Assembly (NCBI RefSeq): GCF_029931775.1
Contig: NC_079312.1
Span: forward strand, 131,239,872-131,303,871
Length of the DNA: 64,000 nucleotides
From: Euleptes europaea
Lineage: Eukaryota; Chordata; Lepidosauria; Squamata; Sphaerodactylidae
Direction of reading: 5' to 3'
The notes beneath the pieces were generated by a model, which was not told the DNA's origin, did no database searches, and was given only the letters and a program-made list of their open reading frames with translations. The position numbers were made by a program, and so were the translations under genes. Below are positions 46,548 to 57,420 of this stretch, one piece after another. Within the stretch, counting starts at the first letter, position 1; the number at the start of each line of letters is the position of its first letter.

Positions 46548-47500
46548 TTGTTTTTAAAATAATTTTTATTGAAACTTCGAAAACAAAACCACACATAACA
46601 AACTCGATCATTCCCATACATATAATCCACCTTCCAGGGATCCTTTTAAATTTATCATTACCAGCTTACAAGAATAGTAATGATGATTGATAAAGGGGGG
46701 GGGGGTAATGGAGAAAAACATTGGCTTTTCAACTATCTTACAATTACAGAGCTTGAGAAGGTGCAGAAAAGAGCAACCAAAATGATTAGGGGACTAGAGC
46801 AACTGTCCTATGGGGAGCGGTTAGGATGCTTAGGGCCGTTTAGCTTGGAAAGAAGGCGGCTAAGGGGAGACATGATAGAGGTCTATAAAATGATGCATGG
46901 TTTGGAGAGAGTGGACAGGGAGAAGTTTTTCTCCCTCTCCCATAATACTAGAACACGGGGTCATCTGCTAAAGCTGGAGGGTGAGAGATTAAAAACAGAT
47001 AAAAGGAAGTATTTTTTCACACAATGCATAGTTAAATTGTGGAACTCCCTGCCCCAGGATGTGGTGATGGCTGCCAGATTGGAGGGCTGTAAGAGGGGAG
47101 TGAACATGTTCATGGAGGAAAGGGGTATTCATGGCTATTAGTTGGAATGGATGCTGGTCATGCTGCATACCTGTTCTCTCTAGTATCAGAGGAGCATGCC
47201 TATTATTTTGGGTGCGGTGGAACACGGGCAGGATGGTGCTGCTGCAGTCGTCTTGTTGGGGGGCTTCCTAGAGGCACCTGGTTGGCCACTGTGTGAGCAG
47301 ACTGCTGGACTTGATGGGCCTTGGTCTGATCCAGCAGGGCCTTTCTTATTTTCTTACACTGCTTAATCTTGAACTATGCCAATAGTATTAATCATTCTTA
47401 CCTATTCACTTAATCTTCAATCAGCTAATGATCTCTATTTACCTTTCCTTAAAAACTATATCATATATAATCTAATATCATCTAATATTGCTGCTCCAGT
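46548..47500 (-). mobile_element. L1 3' fragment split by CR1
   Basis: Plus-strand words aaaataatttttattgaaac and tcatatataatctaatatca flank the CR1 at 46690-47357 and look like the 3' UTR of an antisense L1. A GTT microsatellite follows at 47499-47520. Confidence 0.5.
46690..47357 (+). mobile_element. CR1 LINE, ORF2 C-terminal and 3' UTR
   Basis: An open frame from 46680 to 47141 reads LEKVQKRATKMIRGLEQLSY, GPFSLERRRLRGDMIEVYKM and LWNSLPQDVVMAARLEGCKR, the C-terminus of CR1 ORF2. The 3' UTR ends ccagcagggcctttcttatt. 5'-truncated. The frame is open and the copy close to others, so it is fairly young. It inserted into the L1 fragment, inside the WFIKKN2 intron. Confidence 0.88.
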
Positions 47501-47520
47501 TGTTGTTGTTGTTGTTGTTG

Positions 47521-48445
47521 ATCATGAGCCCAGCACCGGCTGCTGAAGCAGGCACGCTTTTTAAAATCTGCAAAAGAGCGTGGGGGTCTCGTAAAAGGCT
47601 CTGACTCACCTTGTTTTGTCGCTTGAATTGCTCTTTCATCTTGGCGGGCCACGCTCATTCAGGGCCAGTTCATGAGCTGGCCAGCCGCAGGGAGAAGTCA
47701 GCCCACGCCAGCTCCAGCTTGCAACAGTTCACTTATAGGAAGCTGCAGGCTGAACCCAGCTTGGGTCAGGTTTTGACAAGCGCAACCACAGTGTGTGGAT
47801 CAAGTGTCGAAAGCCAGTCTGAGCTGAGTGCAGCGCTGCCACATTGGGCTTCACATGACTGTTATGCTACCAGGTGGGCTTTCCCCCATGACCACCATGC
47901 AGTGTGCTTGTGCATCTTTCCTCCCCCGCTTGACAACTCCATTTCGAGAATAGCAGTGCTCCACATACAAACATCCTGAACTGAACTCTTTTAAAACATT
48001 TTTATTGGGACGCTCATTTTGCACAGGCTTTAAACGGGTGCATTTGTTTCCCCAAGGCAGGGCGATGTAGGCATGCCATGGCCCTGCTAGCATCTATTTT
48101 AGAGCCCAACACCAGCACAAGAAATGACTCAGTAACAATGACAGCTTGGCATGAGCCCCTGGATGTCAGTTCCAAATCTAAATGCATTTGAGCTGGCAAA
48201 GCTAAAAAAGGCCTCTCATCTAGCTGGCAGCACTGCCAGCTCATTGTGGCATCCAAATACCTGTCTATGCTCTTTTGGCCTTACACACCTGCCTAGAATA
48301 ATAGAGCTTGCTGTCATTGTCAAATAACACATCATCATATTCCATCCAGGAAAGGAGCTGTATAGGTTATACCCTACTAAGATTAGCAGAAGCTTAGGCC
48401 TTTTATGCCTGGCAGTTTCCCTCACCATCACCCCTCTGACGACTT
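47521..48445. other. WFIKKN2: WFIKKN2 intron, no recognised feature
   Basis: Intronic sequence between two L1 pieces. No gene or RNA recognised. Confidence 0.4.
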
Positions 48446-51045
48446 CGGGTCTTCTTCTTTTTTTTAATAAAGATATTTTATTAACATTTTCAAGAAAAAA
48501 ACAAATTATATACACATACATTCACACAGTTTGCACTCCTTTGGGGAGTCTATTTCATTTTACATTTCAAACATCTTATACATTGTTCTTATATTCTACA
48601 TTTTAGACAATAAATTCGTTCTATACTATATAGTAAATTTTATAAGCTGATCTTTATATCTAACAATCTATCCTTTCCATTTAACATAATCAAAATAACA
48701 TTCCCATTTCTTTTGGGAATCTTCAGTCGTCTTCTCTTTCATCAAGCTGGTCAGTCTGGCAATCACCGCAAATTCGTCCATCTTTTGTTGCCACTTTTCC
48801 AAATCTGAAATATCCTCCTGTTTCCAAGATGCTGCCAGTACTAGTCTAGCCACCATTGTCAGATAGCCAAATATTTCTCTATGGTTTCTGTCCAAGTTAT
48901 CTGGCTCAATTCCTAGCAACATAGTTTCTGGGTTCAAAGAAAATATGATTCTTAAAACTTTCTGCATTTCTTGATGAATTTGTATCCAAAATTTCTTAAC
49001 TTTCTTGCATGTCCACCACAAATGAAAATATGTTCGTCTTTACATTTCCAGCACCGGCAGTCATATGATTCATTCATTTTTTTAATGTCAATTGGTGTGA
49101 TGTACCATCTAAAAAATTGTTTGTACCAGTTCTCACGTAGATTATTACTGGCCGTGAATTTAATTGACTTGGTCCAAAGTCTTTCCCATTGCTGCAATGT
49201 TATCTCCTTTTTATAATTTCCACCCATTTTATCATACATGTCTTGACTTGTTCTTGTTCTGTTTCAAATTTAAGTAAAAGTTTATAAATTTTCCCCAAAA
49301 TATGATCCGTATCTTTACTAATTAAATCTTCAAACTCAGTGTTCTTTCTTATCTTCCCCTGTTGGAAACAATCTTGTCGCATATTCATAATCATTTGATT
49401 ATAGGTCAGCCAGCCAATATTTCTATTCTTCTTAATCTCATTCCACGGTTTTATTTCTTCTTCCTCATTTAACATATAGTGATATCTTATTATATCTACA
49501 TTTTTCTTCTCTCCCTTAGTTAGATATGTATCTGTAGGGGACATTATCCATGGAGGTACAGGGCTTAATCTGTTTTTGTTTCTAAGCCATGTCTTCATCA
49601 ATCCATCTTTAATGGCCTGTTTCTCCAAAACTTTCTGAATTCTTTGCTTTCCATAAGTAATAGTGAAATCCCTTATTCCATGTGCCCTTTTCAATATTCA
49701 AGTTTGTTTGATCTGGGTTCTTTATCCACTCCTCAATCCATGATAATCCTGCCGCTTGGTAATAAAGCTTGATATTTGGTAGGGCAAGGCCGCCTCTTTT
49801 CTTTTCGTCTTGCATAATTCTGAAGTTAATTCTTGGTTTCTTTCCTTCCCAAACAAATTTATTGATTTGTCTCTGCCACTCCCTCAACATCTTATCCTCG
49901 ATTTGTATTGGGAGCATTTGAAAGAGAAATATCAGCCTTGGTAGTAAATTCATCTTTATAACTGCGATTCTTCCCATCCACGATCAATTGAGTTTTGCCC
50001 ATCTTTTTAAATCTTGCTGTATTGTCGACCATATTTTTAGGTAATTGTGTCTTAGCAAGGTATGATTTTTTCCCCAGTAATGTATATTCCTAGGTATCTA
50101 ACCGGTTCTTCTGTGATCTTACATCCTGTTAGGCTCTGTAAATTCTGTTTTTCCAAGTTGTCCAGATTCTCTAAAATGATCTTTGTTTTATTTTTGTTTA
50201 TTCTATATCCCGATACTCGACCGTATTTCTCTATTTCCTCCATAAGATGCTCTATTGACTTTGCAGGGTTCTCCAATGTTAAGACCACATCATCGACATA
50301 GCATTTTAGTTTATATTCCTCTCCATCTACTTTCAGTCTACCAATTTTCTCATCTTGTCTTATTCTGGTTGCTAATACTTCCAAAGCCACATTAAATAAC
50401 AACAGCGATAGTGGGCATCCTTGTCTAGTGCCTTTCTTGATTTCAAGTTTTTCTGATAATTTCCCATTGATAACCAATCTTGCTGATTGTTGCTGATAAA
50501 TGCTCTGAATCCATTTAAGATATTTGTTACCGCAGTTTAATTTTTGAAAAGTCTTTAATAAAAAGTCCCATTGAATATTATCGAAAGCTTTTTCAGCATC
50601 CAGAAACACAAAGGCTGCTTTTCTTTTCTTCTGTTTTACATGTTCTATAGCATTAATTATAAAGCGTACACTATCGCACATAAGTCTTTTCGGGATGAAA
50701 CCGGTCTGATCTGGATGTATTACTTGTCTTCTTCTTCTTTAGTCTGTTGGCCAAAATAGAAGCAAAAATTTTATAATCCATATTTAACAAAGATATGGGT
50801 CTGTAAGAAGCTGGTCTTTGAGGATCATTACCTTCTTTGTGAATTAGTGTGATATGAACTTCTTGCCACGATTCTGGGCACTTCCCAGTTTGTGGAATGT
50901 CATTCAACAACTTTTGAAGATGTAAAGCTAATTCTTCTTCAAAGCATCTATAGTATAGTGCTGTCAAACCATCCGGTCCCGGTGCTTTATCCGTTTTCTG
51001 ACTTGCAATAGCTGTAGTAATCTCTTGCATAGTAATATTCTGATT
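48446..51045 (-). mobile_element. 5'-truncated L1 LINE, ORF2
   Basis: Minus strand, antisense to WFIKKN2. Consecutive frames cover the reverse transcriptase from TDKAPGPDGLTALYYRCF (51030 down), the catalytic CYVDDVVL motif (in 50681-50052), GGLALPNIKLYYQAA (about 49760) and the C-terminal cysteine region CRCWKCKDEH (about 49040). The T-run near 48458 is the poly-A tail. Endonuclease and ORF1 are missing by truncation. The frames are broken about five times, so it is inactive. Confidence 0.9.
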
Positions 51046-51224
51046 CCACCAAGAATTATGCTTTTAAATAATTTTAACTTTTATATAGTGCTTCTAATAA
51101 ATTATACTGTCAGTATTTATACACTAACAGATTTGAAACCAGCACTCCTGGCAAGTAACTTTGGTTACTTGCTCCATTCACATGCAAATTTCAGTGTTTT
51201 GCTTGCCAACGTCACATGCACGCA

Positions 51225-51330
51225 CATGAAACTGCCTTATACTGAATCACACCCTTGGTCCATCAAAGTCAGCATTGTCTGCTCAGAATGGCAGCGGTTC
51301 TCCAGTCTTAGATAGTGGTCTTTCCCATCA
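51225..51330 (+). repeat. Reptile interspersed repeat fragment
   Basis: Has the word aaactgccttatactgaatc followed by ttggtccatcaaagtcagca, a common squamate LINE-tail-like repeat. Family not fixed. Confidence 0.5.
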
Positions 51331-51339
51331 CACGCTTTG

Positions 51340-51948
51340 CAGAATATATTGTGCACATACCTAGAAGAGATCCAATATTCATTTGATTTTTAAGCTGCAC
51401 TATTACTAACTACAATTTAGAGCTGAGGTCAGAGGGGAACCCTAGGATGCATAACACACTGACAATGCATTTGAAAGTATGGGCTCAACCACTTCTTCTG
51501 AGAAAAGTGTTCTACCTGTTAGAAGTTACTTTGAAGTCTTGGTACCATATTTTCCATTTTCCTGTGCTAAGACAATATCCTCCTCAATGACTAGAATAGC
51601 CCAAACCCAAGCAACAGACACTATCATATAATAATCTATACCAAGTGGTCAGCTTCTGCATTTCAGTGGCTTCCGTTCTCCAAATATCAGTCTGGGAACT
51701 GTGAAATCAGACCTTCTCATAGTCAGTCAGGATTGATAGTAAAATTGGTGTCATCTATCCATTATACAGTACTGGCACTTGGATGGTATCAACTTCTTGA
51801 AGATCCCCTCAACACACAGATTGGCAGTGGTCTTTTGGCTTTTCCAGAATCCCGAAATAGCAACACAACAAAACATTTGAAATGTACCACAGACCTCTAC
51901 TTATTTATAGCAATGTTGTCATCATTGTCTTGTTTTCTTTTGCCTTAG
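51340..51948 (+). other. WFIKKN2: WFIKKN2 intron 3' part
   Basis: Unique-looking intron ending in a pyrimidine tract tgttttcttttgccttag, the acceptor of exon 2. Confidence 0.7.
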
Positions 51949-53469
51949 GAATGTGAGAGCTTTGAGAAGTGCTGTCCTAACGTCTGTGGAACAAGGAGCT
52001 GTGTCGCAGCTAGGTACATGGATGTCAGGGGGAAGAAAGGACCGGTGGGGATGCCCAAGGAGGCAACCTGTGACCGTTTCATGTGTATCCAGCAAGGTTC
52101 AGAGTGCGATATCTGGGATGGGCAGCCTGTTTGCAAATGCAAAGATAGGTGTGAAAAAGAGCCAAGTTTTACTTGTGCATCTGACGGGCTTACCTATTAC
52201 AACAAGTGTTATATGGATGCAGAAGCATGCACCAAAGGCATTACACTCAATGTGGTAACTTGTAGGTATCATCTCACCTGGCCAAATACCAGCCCTATCC
52301 CACCAGAGACGACCGCTCACCCCACTACTGCCTATGCAGAGACAACCATCACTGACATCCTTCCACCTGTACTAGTCAACAACCCAGCACATCAGTCCGT
52401 CTACGTAGGGGAGACCGTGAGCTTTCTTTGTGACGTCACTGGCCGTCCGAAGCCCGAAATCACTTGGGAGAAGCAGACAGACAGCAGTGAGAAAATCATC
52501 ATGAGACCCAATCACGTTCGCGGAAACATTGTTGTCACCAATATTGCCCAGCTGGTGATCTACAACACACAACTACAGGACGCGGGTATCTACACTTGCA
52601 CTGCTAAAAACATTGGTGGTGTTGTCTGGGCAGACTTCCCCTTGTCTGTCGTCAAAGGAGAAGCCACCTCTATTGAAGCATCACAGAACAAAACCCACTT
52701 TCCAACCGACGAGTGTCTGAAGCAGCCTGACAGTGAAGACTGTGGGGAAGAGCAGACCCGGTGGTATTACGACGCAAAGAAGAACAACTGCTTCACTTTC
52801 ATCTATGGGAACTGCAACAGCAACCTGAACCACTTCGAGACCTATGAAAACTGCATGTTGACTTGCATGAACGGGCCCATCAACATCTGCAACTTGCCAG
52901 CCCTCCAAGGCCACTGCAAAGCGTACGAGCCCCGGTGGGCATACAACAGCTTGACGAAACAATGCCAGTCTTTCATTTACGGAGGCTGCGGAGGCAACGA
53001 GAATAACTTTGAGAGCAGAGAGGCCTGTGAAGAGATGTGCCCTTTCCCCAGGGACGTGCATTGCAAGGCGTGTAAGGCTTGCAAGCCCCGGCAAAAGCTG
53101 GTGACGAGCTTCTGCAAGAGCGATTTTGTGATTCTTGGCCGCGTGACGGAGCTGACGGAGGACCAGGACTCGGGACACGCGCTGGTGACTGTGGAGGAGA
53201 TTCTGAAGGACGAGAAAATGGGCCTCAGGTTCTTGGGGAAGGAGCCTCTAGAGATTACCCTTTTAAACATGAACTGGAGCTGCCCGTGCCCCAACATCAC
53301 CGCAGCGGATGGTCAGCTCATCATAATGGGCGACGTCCACAACGGAATGGCTGTTTTGCAGCCAGACAGCTTTGTGGGGGCCTCTAGCATCCGGCGTGTC
53401 CGGAAGCTACGTGAGGTCATTCACAAGAAAACCTGCGAGCTGTTGAAAGAGATCCTAGGACTGCACTAA
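51949..53469 (+). CDS. WFIKKN2: WFIKKN2 exon 2: most of the protein
   Basis: Encodes residues 71-576, joined in phase 0 to exon 1 (CDTDL|ECESFEKCCPNVCG). Total 576 residues, equal to human WFIKKN2 as I recall. Domains in order: end of WAP to about 93; follistatin/Kazal about 111-175 (CKCKDRCEKEPSFTCASDGL); Ig about 209-306 with Cys 231 and 287 (DAGIYTC); Kunitz 1 Cys 326, 335, 351, 359, 372, 376; Kunitz 2 Cys 384, 393, 409, 417, 430, 434; netrin-like domain about 442-571. In the family the follistatin domain contacts mature GDF8/GDF11 and the netrin domain binds the myostatin propeptide. N-glycosylation sequons occur at NKT 317, NWS about 512 and NIT about 519. The linker before the netrin domain reads HCKACKACKP, with one more Cys than I recall in human. 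Ends GLH, stop at 53467. Confidence 0.97.
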   Translation, partial: ECESFEKCCPNVCGTRSCVAARYMDVRGKKGPVGMPKEATCDRFMCIQQGSECDIWDGQPVCKCKDRCEKEPSFTCASDGLTYYNKCYMDAEACTKGITLNVVTCRYHLTWPNTSPIPPETTAHPTTAYAETTITDILPPVLVNNPAHQSVYVGETVSFLCDVTGRPKPEITWEKQTDSSEKIIMRPNHVRGNIVVTNIAQLVIYNTQLQDAGIYTCTAKNIGGVVWADFPLSVVKGEATSIEASQNKTHFPTDECLKQPDSEDCGEEQTRWYYDAKKNNCFTFIYGNCNSNLNHFETYENCMLTCMNGPINICNLPALQGHCKAYEPRWAYNSLTKQCQSFIYGGCGGNENNFESREACEEMCPFPRDVHCKACKACKPRQKLVTSFCKSDFVILGRVTELTEDQDSGHALVTVEEILKDEKMGLRFLGKEPLEITLLNMNWSCPCPNITAADGQLIIMGDVHNGMAVLQPDSFVGASSIRRVRKLREVIHKKTCELLKEILGLH

Positions 53470-54040
53470 TACTTTCGCTTTTTGTCTCGTCACCTTTCCG
53501 GATCTGTGTATCATATAGCACTAACAAAAGGTAGGCTAGCATGGAACCTTTAAAAAAGAAAAAAGCTCTGTTTGCTAATAGATATTATGTATTATACACA
53601 AGCCATATATTAACTCATTAATTATGTGTAGTAATGAGGCAGTATCCTTTTTTTTTGGCAAGCACTTAAAATAGCAGCAAACAGCAATTAGTCTTAGCTC
53701 TATAGTTTTATCTATTTGTCTAGAAAAGCCATCTGGCAATCATCGTTTAATACCCATGCAGCTTTCATCCTAGAAGACCAAATTCACAGCATTCTGTTTG
53801 ATTCAGAGCTAAATTGTATACATTGTTGAACTAAAGATAATTGCTCTCATTTGGAATACAGAAACATTTGCAAAAAGCAGCTGAAATGTATCATATTCAT
53901 AAGCAGGCTGTTAAGAGAAGAAAATGTAAATTATTGTCTATACTTACAATAATTACACCAGCTATCAGAAGTGTGGTCATTACACAAAAGGATTTCATCT
54001 TTAATAGAATTGTTTTACCTAGCAGATTTCCTGGGGAGGC
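53470..54040 (+). other. WFIKKN2: WFIKKN2 3' UTR and downstream DNA
   Basis: AT-rich sequence after the stop codon. No canonical AATAAA signal is obvious in the first 500 bases, so the polyadenylation site is not placed. Confidence 0.5.
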
Positions 54041-54049
54041 CACCAAATG

Positions 54050-54320
54050 TTTTCAGAAAGTGTATGGGGCCAGGCAGGGCATCTTACCAGCAGGGTTTCT
54101 GACTGGCCACTGGACGCTGACTGGCTGGGCACTTAGGCTTCCGCTGTGTGTGGGCTCTGCATCCTGCAGCAGCCTGTAGCAGGAAATCTCCAGCCACTAC
54201 CTGGAAGTTGGCAACCCTATGTGGCAGCCACTTTGTGGTTGTGCTCACCACCCTGTGCCAGAGAATTCCAAAGGTTCTCACAAGATCAAAGAGGGTTGGG
54301 AACTCCTGTCTTACACCAAG
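54050..54320 (+). mobile_element. Charlie-like hAT MITE with MITE fragment inside
   Basis: Shares ttttcagaaagtg, ccagcagggtttctgactgg and attccaaaggttctcac with other copies and ends gggttgggaactcctg. A 45-bp end of the tagggttgcc MITE (about 54176-54222) sits inside. Confidence 0.6.
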
Positions 54321-54551
54321 TACAGCAACCCAGCAAAGCTTATGCTGATGTCAACTATAAAGCATCCTTGGATGTATTACAGACGGTCACAGTTCAAGAG
54401 AGCGGACACCAACAGCATAAAAAGGTCATCTTTATCATTGTACAGCAGTGAGGATCTGCAACAACCAATGACAGTTCCTTAATGATGCTTCTGGGGTGAT
54501 GTTAAAGAAGTAGGGGGATGTGATCTCACCTTAAATAGTCTTCTTCTGCAC

Positions 54552-54761
54552 TAGGGTGGCCAACCTCCAGGTGGTGGCTGGAGATCTCCCGCTATTACTA
54601 CTGATCTCCAAGCGACAGAGATCAGTTCCCCTGGAGAAAATGAGTGCTTTGGCAATTGGACTCTATGACATTGAAGTCCCTCCCCTCTCCAAGCCCCACC
54701 CTCCTCAGGCTCCCCTCCCAAAATCTCCAGGTATTTTCCAAACCTGGAGCTGGCAACTCTA
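54552..54761 (+). mobile_element. tagggttgcc hAT MITE
   Basis: Starts TAGGGTGGCCAACCTCC and ends GCTGGCAACTCTA. Flanks TTCTGCAC and TTCAGCAC match at 7 of 8 bases. Confidence 0.8.
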
Positions 54762-55082
54762 TTCAGCACCTGCCCCTACTGTGCATCAGTATGCTTCAAC
54801 AGGCTGTAGCCATGTAGCTCCCTCCCAAGTGCCACTGGCAAATCTTACCCTATTCAGGATACATGACACACGGAGTAGAAAAGGGAAAGCAGCAGTAGGG
54901 CCTGACCCTGACCACTGCAAGGTCGATCAGTTATTTTGCACAGAACCTATGCATACACAAACTGTTTACACTGGGACACTCTCCTTCCCTCTATGCGTCC
55001 AGTATTTGATCACTGGAACAGGACTAGTGTGAGAAAGGATCTTGGTCTTTCTGTTGTATTAGCCTTCTCTGACCTGGATAGC

Positions 55083-55294
55083 TAGGTTTGCCAACCTCCA
55101 GGTATTAGCTGGAGATCTCCTGCTATTACAACTGATCTCCAGCCAATAGAGATCAGTTCCCCTGGAGAAAACGGCCACTTTGGCAATTGGACTCTATGGC
55201 ATTGAAGTCCCTCCCCTCCCCAAACCCCGCCCTCCTCAGGCTCTGCCCCCAAAACCTTCCACCGCTGGTGGCGAAGAGTGACCTGGCAACCTTA
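55083..55294 (+). mobile_element. tagggttgcc hAT MITE
   Basis: Full-length 212-bp copy with a perfect duplication TGGATAGC (55075-55082, 55295-55302). The right-hand duplication is the first bases of the adjacent 5S-derived SINE, so the MITE landed at that SINE's 5' edge. Confidence 0.88.
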
Positions 55295-55495
55295 TGGATA
55301 GCCCAGGCTAGCCCAATCTCATCATATCTCAGAAGCTAAGAAGGGATGGCTCAGGTCAGTATTTGGATGGGAAACCACTAAGGAAGTCCAGGGTCATGTG
55401 GCAGAGGCAGGCGATAGCAAACCACCTCTGAACAACTCTTTGCCTTGAAAACCCTATGGAGTCACCATAAGTCAGCTGCGACTTGTGCACTTTCC
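55295..55495 (+). mobile_element. 5S-rRNA-derived SINE, full length
   Basis: The head follows 5S rRNA: aatctcatcatatctcagaa, gctaagaagggatgg, then gtcagtatttggatgggaaa, corresponding to the A-box, intermediate element and C-box of a type 1 polymerase III promoter. The body has aaccacctctgaacaactct and the tail ccataagtcagctgcgactt. Confidence 0.82.
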
Positions 55496-55798
55496 ACCAT
55501 CACCACCAGTCTTCCTTCCCCCTGCTTTTATTCCAGGCAGTGCTTAATTGAGAGATGCCAGAACTTAACTTGGCTATTTTGAAAAGCAGTGTCTTTGACT
55601 TGATAGCTCTCAGTCCAATGTGTGGCTGCAGCAAGTTGTGATTACTCACTGGTAAAGGGAAAGGACTTTGCATAGGCTTTCTTATTACTTCTGCTCTGTA
55701 TCTTTCAGAGCTGAGCTTCCTGCTATTAAAATTAGGGGAGCACAGGCTCAAGTGAAGCCTTGCTTCCAGAGAGTGCTACTGGAAAACGGGGAGAAGAC

Positions 55799-55875
55799 AG
55801 GGAAGGAAGGAAGGAAGGAAGGAAGGAAGGAAGGAAGGAAGGAAGGAAGGAAGGAAGGAAGGAAGGAAGGAAGGA
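55799..55875. repeat. (GGAA)n microsatellite
   Basis: About 18 copies of the aagg unit, nearly perfect, next to the truncated end of a tagggttgcc MITE at 55885-55916. Confidence 0.95.
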
Positions 55876-56290
55876 AAGAAAAATCTCTAGCTACTATCTG
55901 GAGGTTGACAACCCTAGGTAGAGGGGAGTAGCAAGTAGGGCTGTCGATTCGGTTCATCCCAAACTGAAAAACAGCCGAATTTCCCGATTCGGCGGTTTTT
56001 AGTTTGGATGGAACTGAACTCAAAAAAGGCGGGAAAACGGGGAGCCGAATTCAGCGAGTTCGGGTGTTCGGCGAATAAATTAGGCAAATTTGGAGTTTGG
56101 CACAGCAGCATATCCGTCAGTTAGTAAGCAGCATTCTCCTGTGGCCAAGCTGGGTCTTCTTCCCCACCCTTAATGTGCATCTCTGACAATGGGGGTTTGC
56201 AATTAGCAGAGCTTGCCGCCCACGCCCAAAGCTCCCAGCCCTGACAAACAGCTGAGCTGCGGGGAGCAAGGGTGGGGCAGGTGCGAAGAA

Positions 56291-57010
56291 GATGGAACAG
56301 AAGACATCCACAGTAAGACCGATTTTGGGGCTTTTCTCTATAATTTTTCTCCTGTGTGTGTGTGGGGGGGGGCGAAGCAGAGTCTGTGTGTGTGTGGGGA
56401 GGGAGCAGTTTCTGTGGGGGGGAAAGCCAAAGGGGGCTTTTGCCTGTTCTGTGGGGGGGTGCCCCCTGATGGAACAGAAGACATCCACAGCAAGACCCAT
56501 TTTGGGGCTTTTCTCTATAATTTTTCTCGTGTGTGTGTGTGTGTGGGGGGGAAAGCAGAATCTGTGTGTGTGTGGGGAGGGAGCAGTTTCTGTGGGTGGG
56601 TGGGGAAGCCAAAGGAGGCTTTCGCCTGTTCTGCGGGGGGGGGGGGGCTGATGGAACAGAAGACATCCACAGTAAGACCCATTTTGGGGCTTTTCTCTAT
56701 AATTTTTCTCCTGTGTGTGTGTGTGGGGGGGGAAGCAGAGTCTGTGTGTGTGTGGGGAGGGAGCAGTTTCTGTGGGTGGGTGGGGGAAGCCAAAGGGGGC
56801 TTTCGCCTGTTCTGGGGGGGGTGCCCTCTGATGGAACAGAAGACATCCACAGTAAGGCCCATTTTGGGGCTTTTCTCTATAATTTTTCTCCTGTGTGTGT
56901 GTGTGGGGAGGGGGAAGCAGAGTCTGTGTGTGGGGGGGGGAGGGAGCATTTTCTGTGGGTGGGGGGGAAGCCAAAGGGGGCTTTCGCCTGTTCTGTGGGG
57001 GGGTGTGCCC
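56291..57010 (+). repeat. Tandem array, four units of about 180 bp
   Basis: Units start at 56291, 56468, 56650 and 56830, each with gatggaacagaagacatcca then a TG/G-rich tract. The period of 177-182 bp with few differences suggests recent expansion. Long open frames on both strands here are products of the repeat. Confidence 0.92.
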
Positions 57011-57269
57011 CCTGAGTCTCTCTCTCCCTGGTTTGAGGGGGGGGCTTCAGTTGTGTGTCCTCAGGTTTTCCCTCATTCATAAGATCGGTTAGGTCTATTT
57101 TGATGCTTGCTCAAAACTGGTTTTCAAATTGTGACTTAAAGAATGCATTTTCCTGGTCCTGCGACCGATGCAAAAGGGGAAATTCCACCCCTCCTGCTCC
57201 TTATGCATAGCTAGCTGCCTCTGTCCCTTTCCATGGTTTGCAAACTCCCAGGTGTCTGGTGTTGCTTTG

Positions 57270-57420
57270 CATGATTACAAACATGTTGCTTTGCATGGTT
57301 TGCATGGTTGCAAATGTGTTGCTTTGCATGTTGCTTTGCATGGTTTGCATGGCTGCAAATGTGTTGCTTTGCATGGTTTGCATGGCTGCAATGTGTTGCT
57401 TTGCATGGTTTGCAAACTTC
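57270..57420 (+). repeat. Minisatellite, ttgcatggtttgcatgg units
   Basis: Degenerate units of about 13-33 bp containing gttgctttgcatggtttgca, repeated about five times. Ends at the right inverted arm. Confidence 0.85.

Noticed and set aside
52681-53178. Minus-strand 165-residue open frame
   Set aside because: It is the antisense shadow of WFIKKN2 exon 2, whose sense frame has clear domain homology.
55295-55400. A 5S rRNA gene
   Set aside because: The 5S similarity is partial and diverged and runs straight into the SINE body and tail.
56117-57082. Long open frames of up to 289 residues on both strands
   Set aside because: They arise from the 180-bp tandem array, whose units are near multiples of three. 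The peptides are simple Gly/Val/Cys or Pro/His/Thr repeats, and both strands are open at once.
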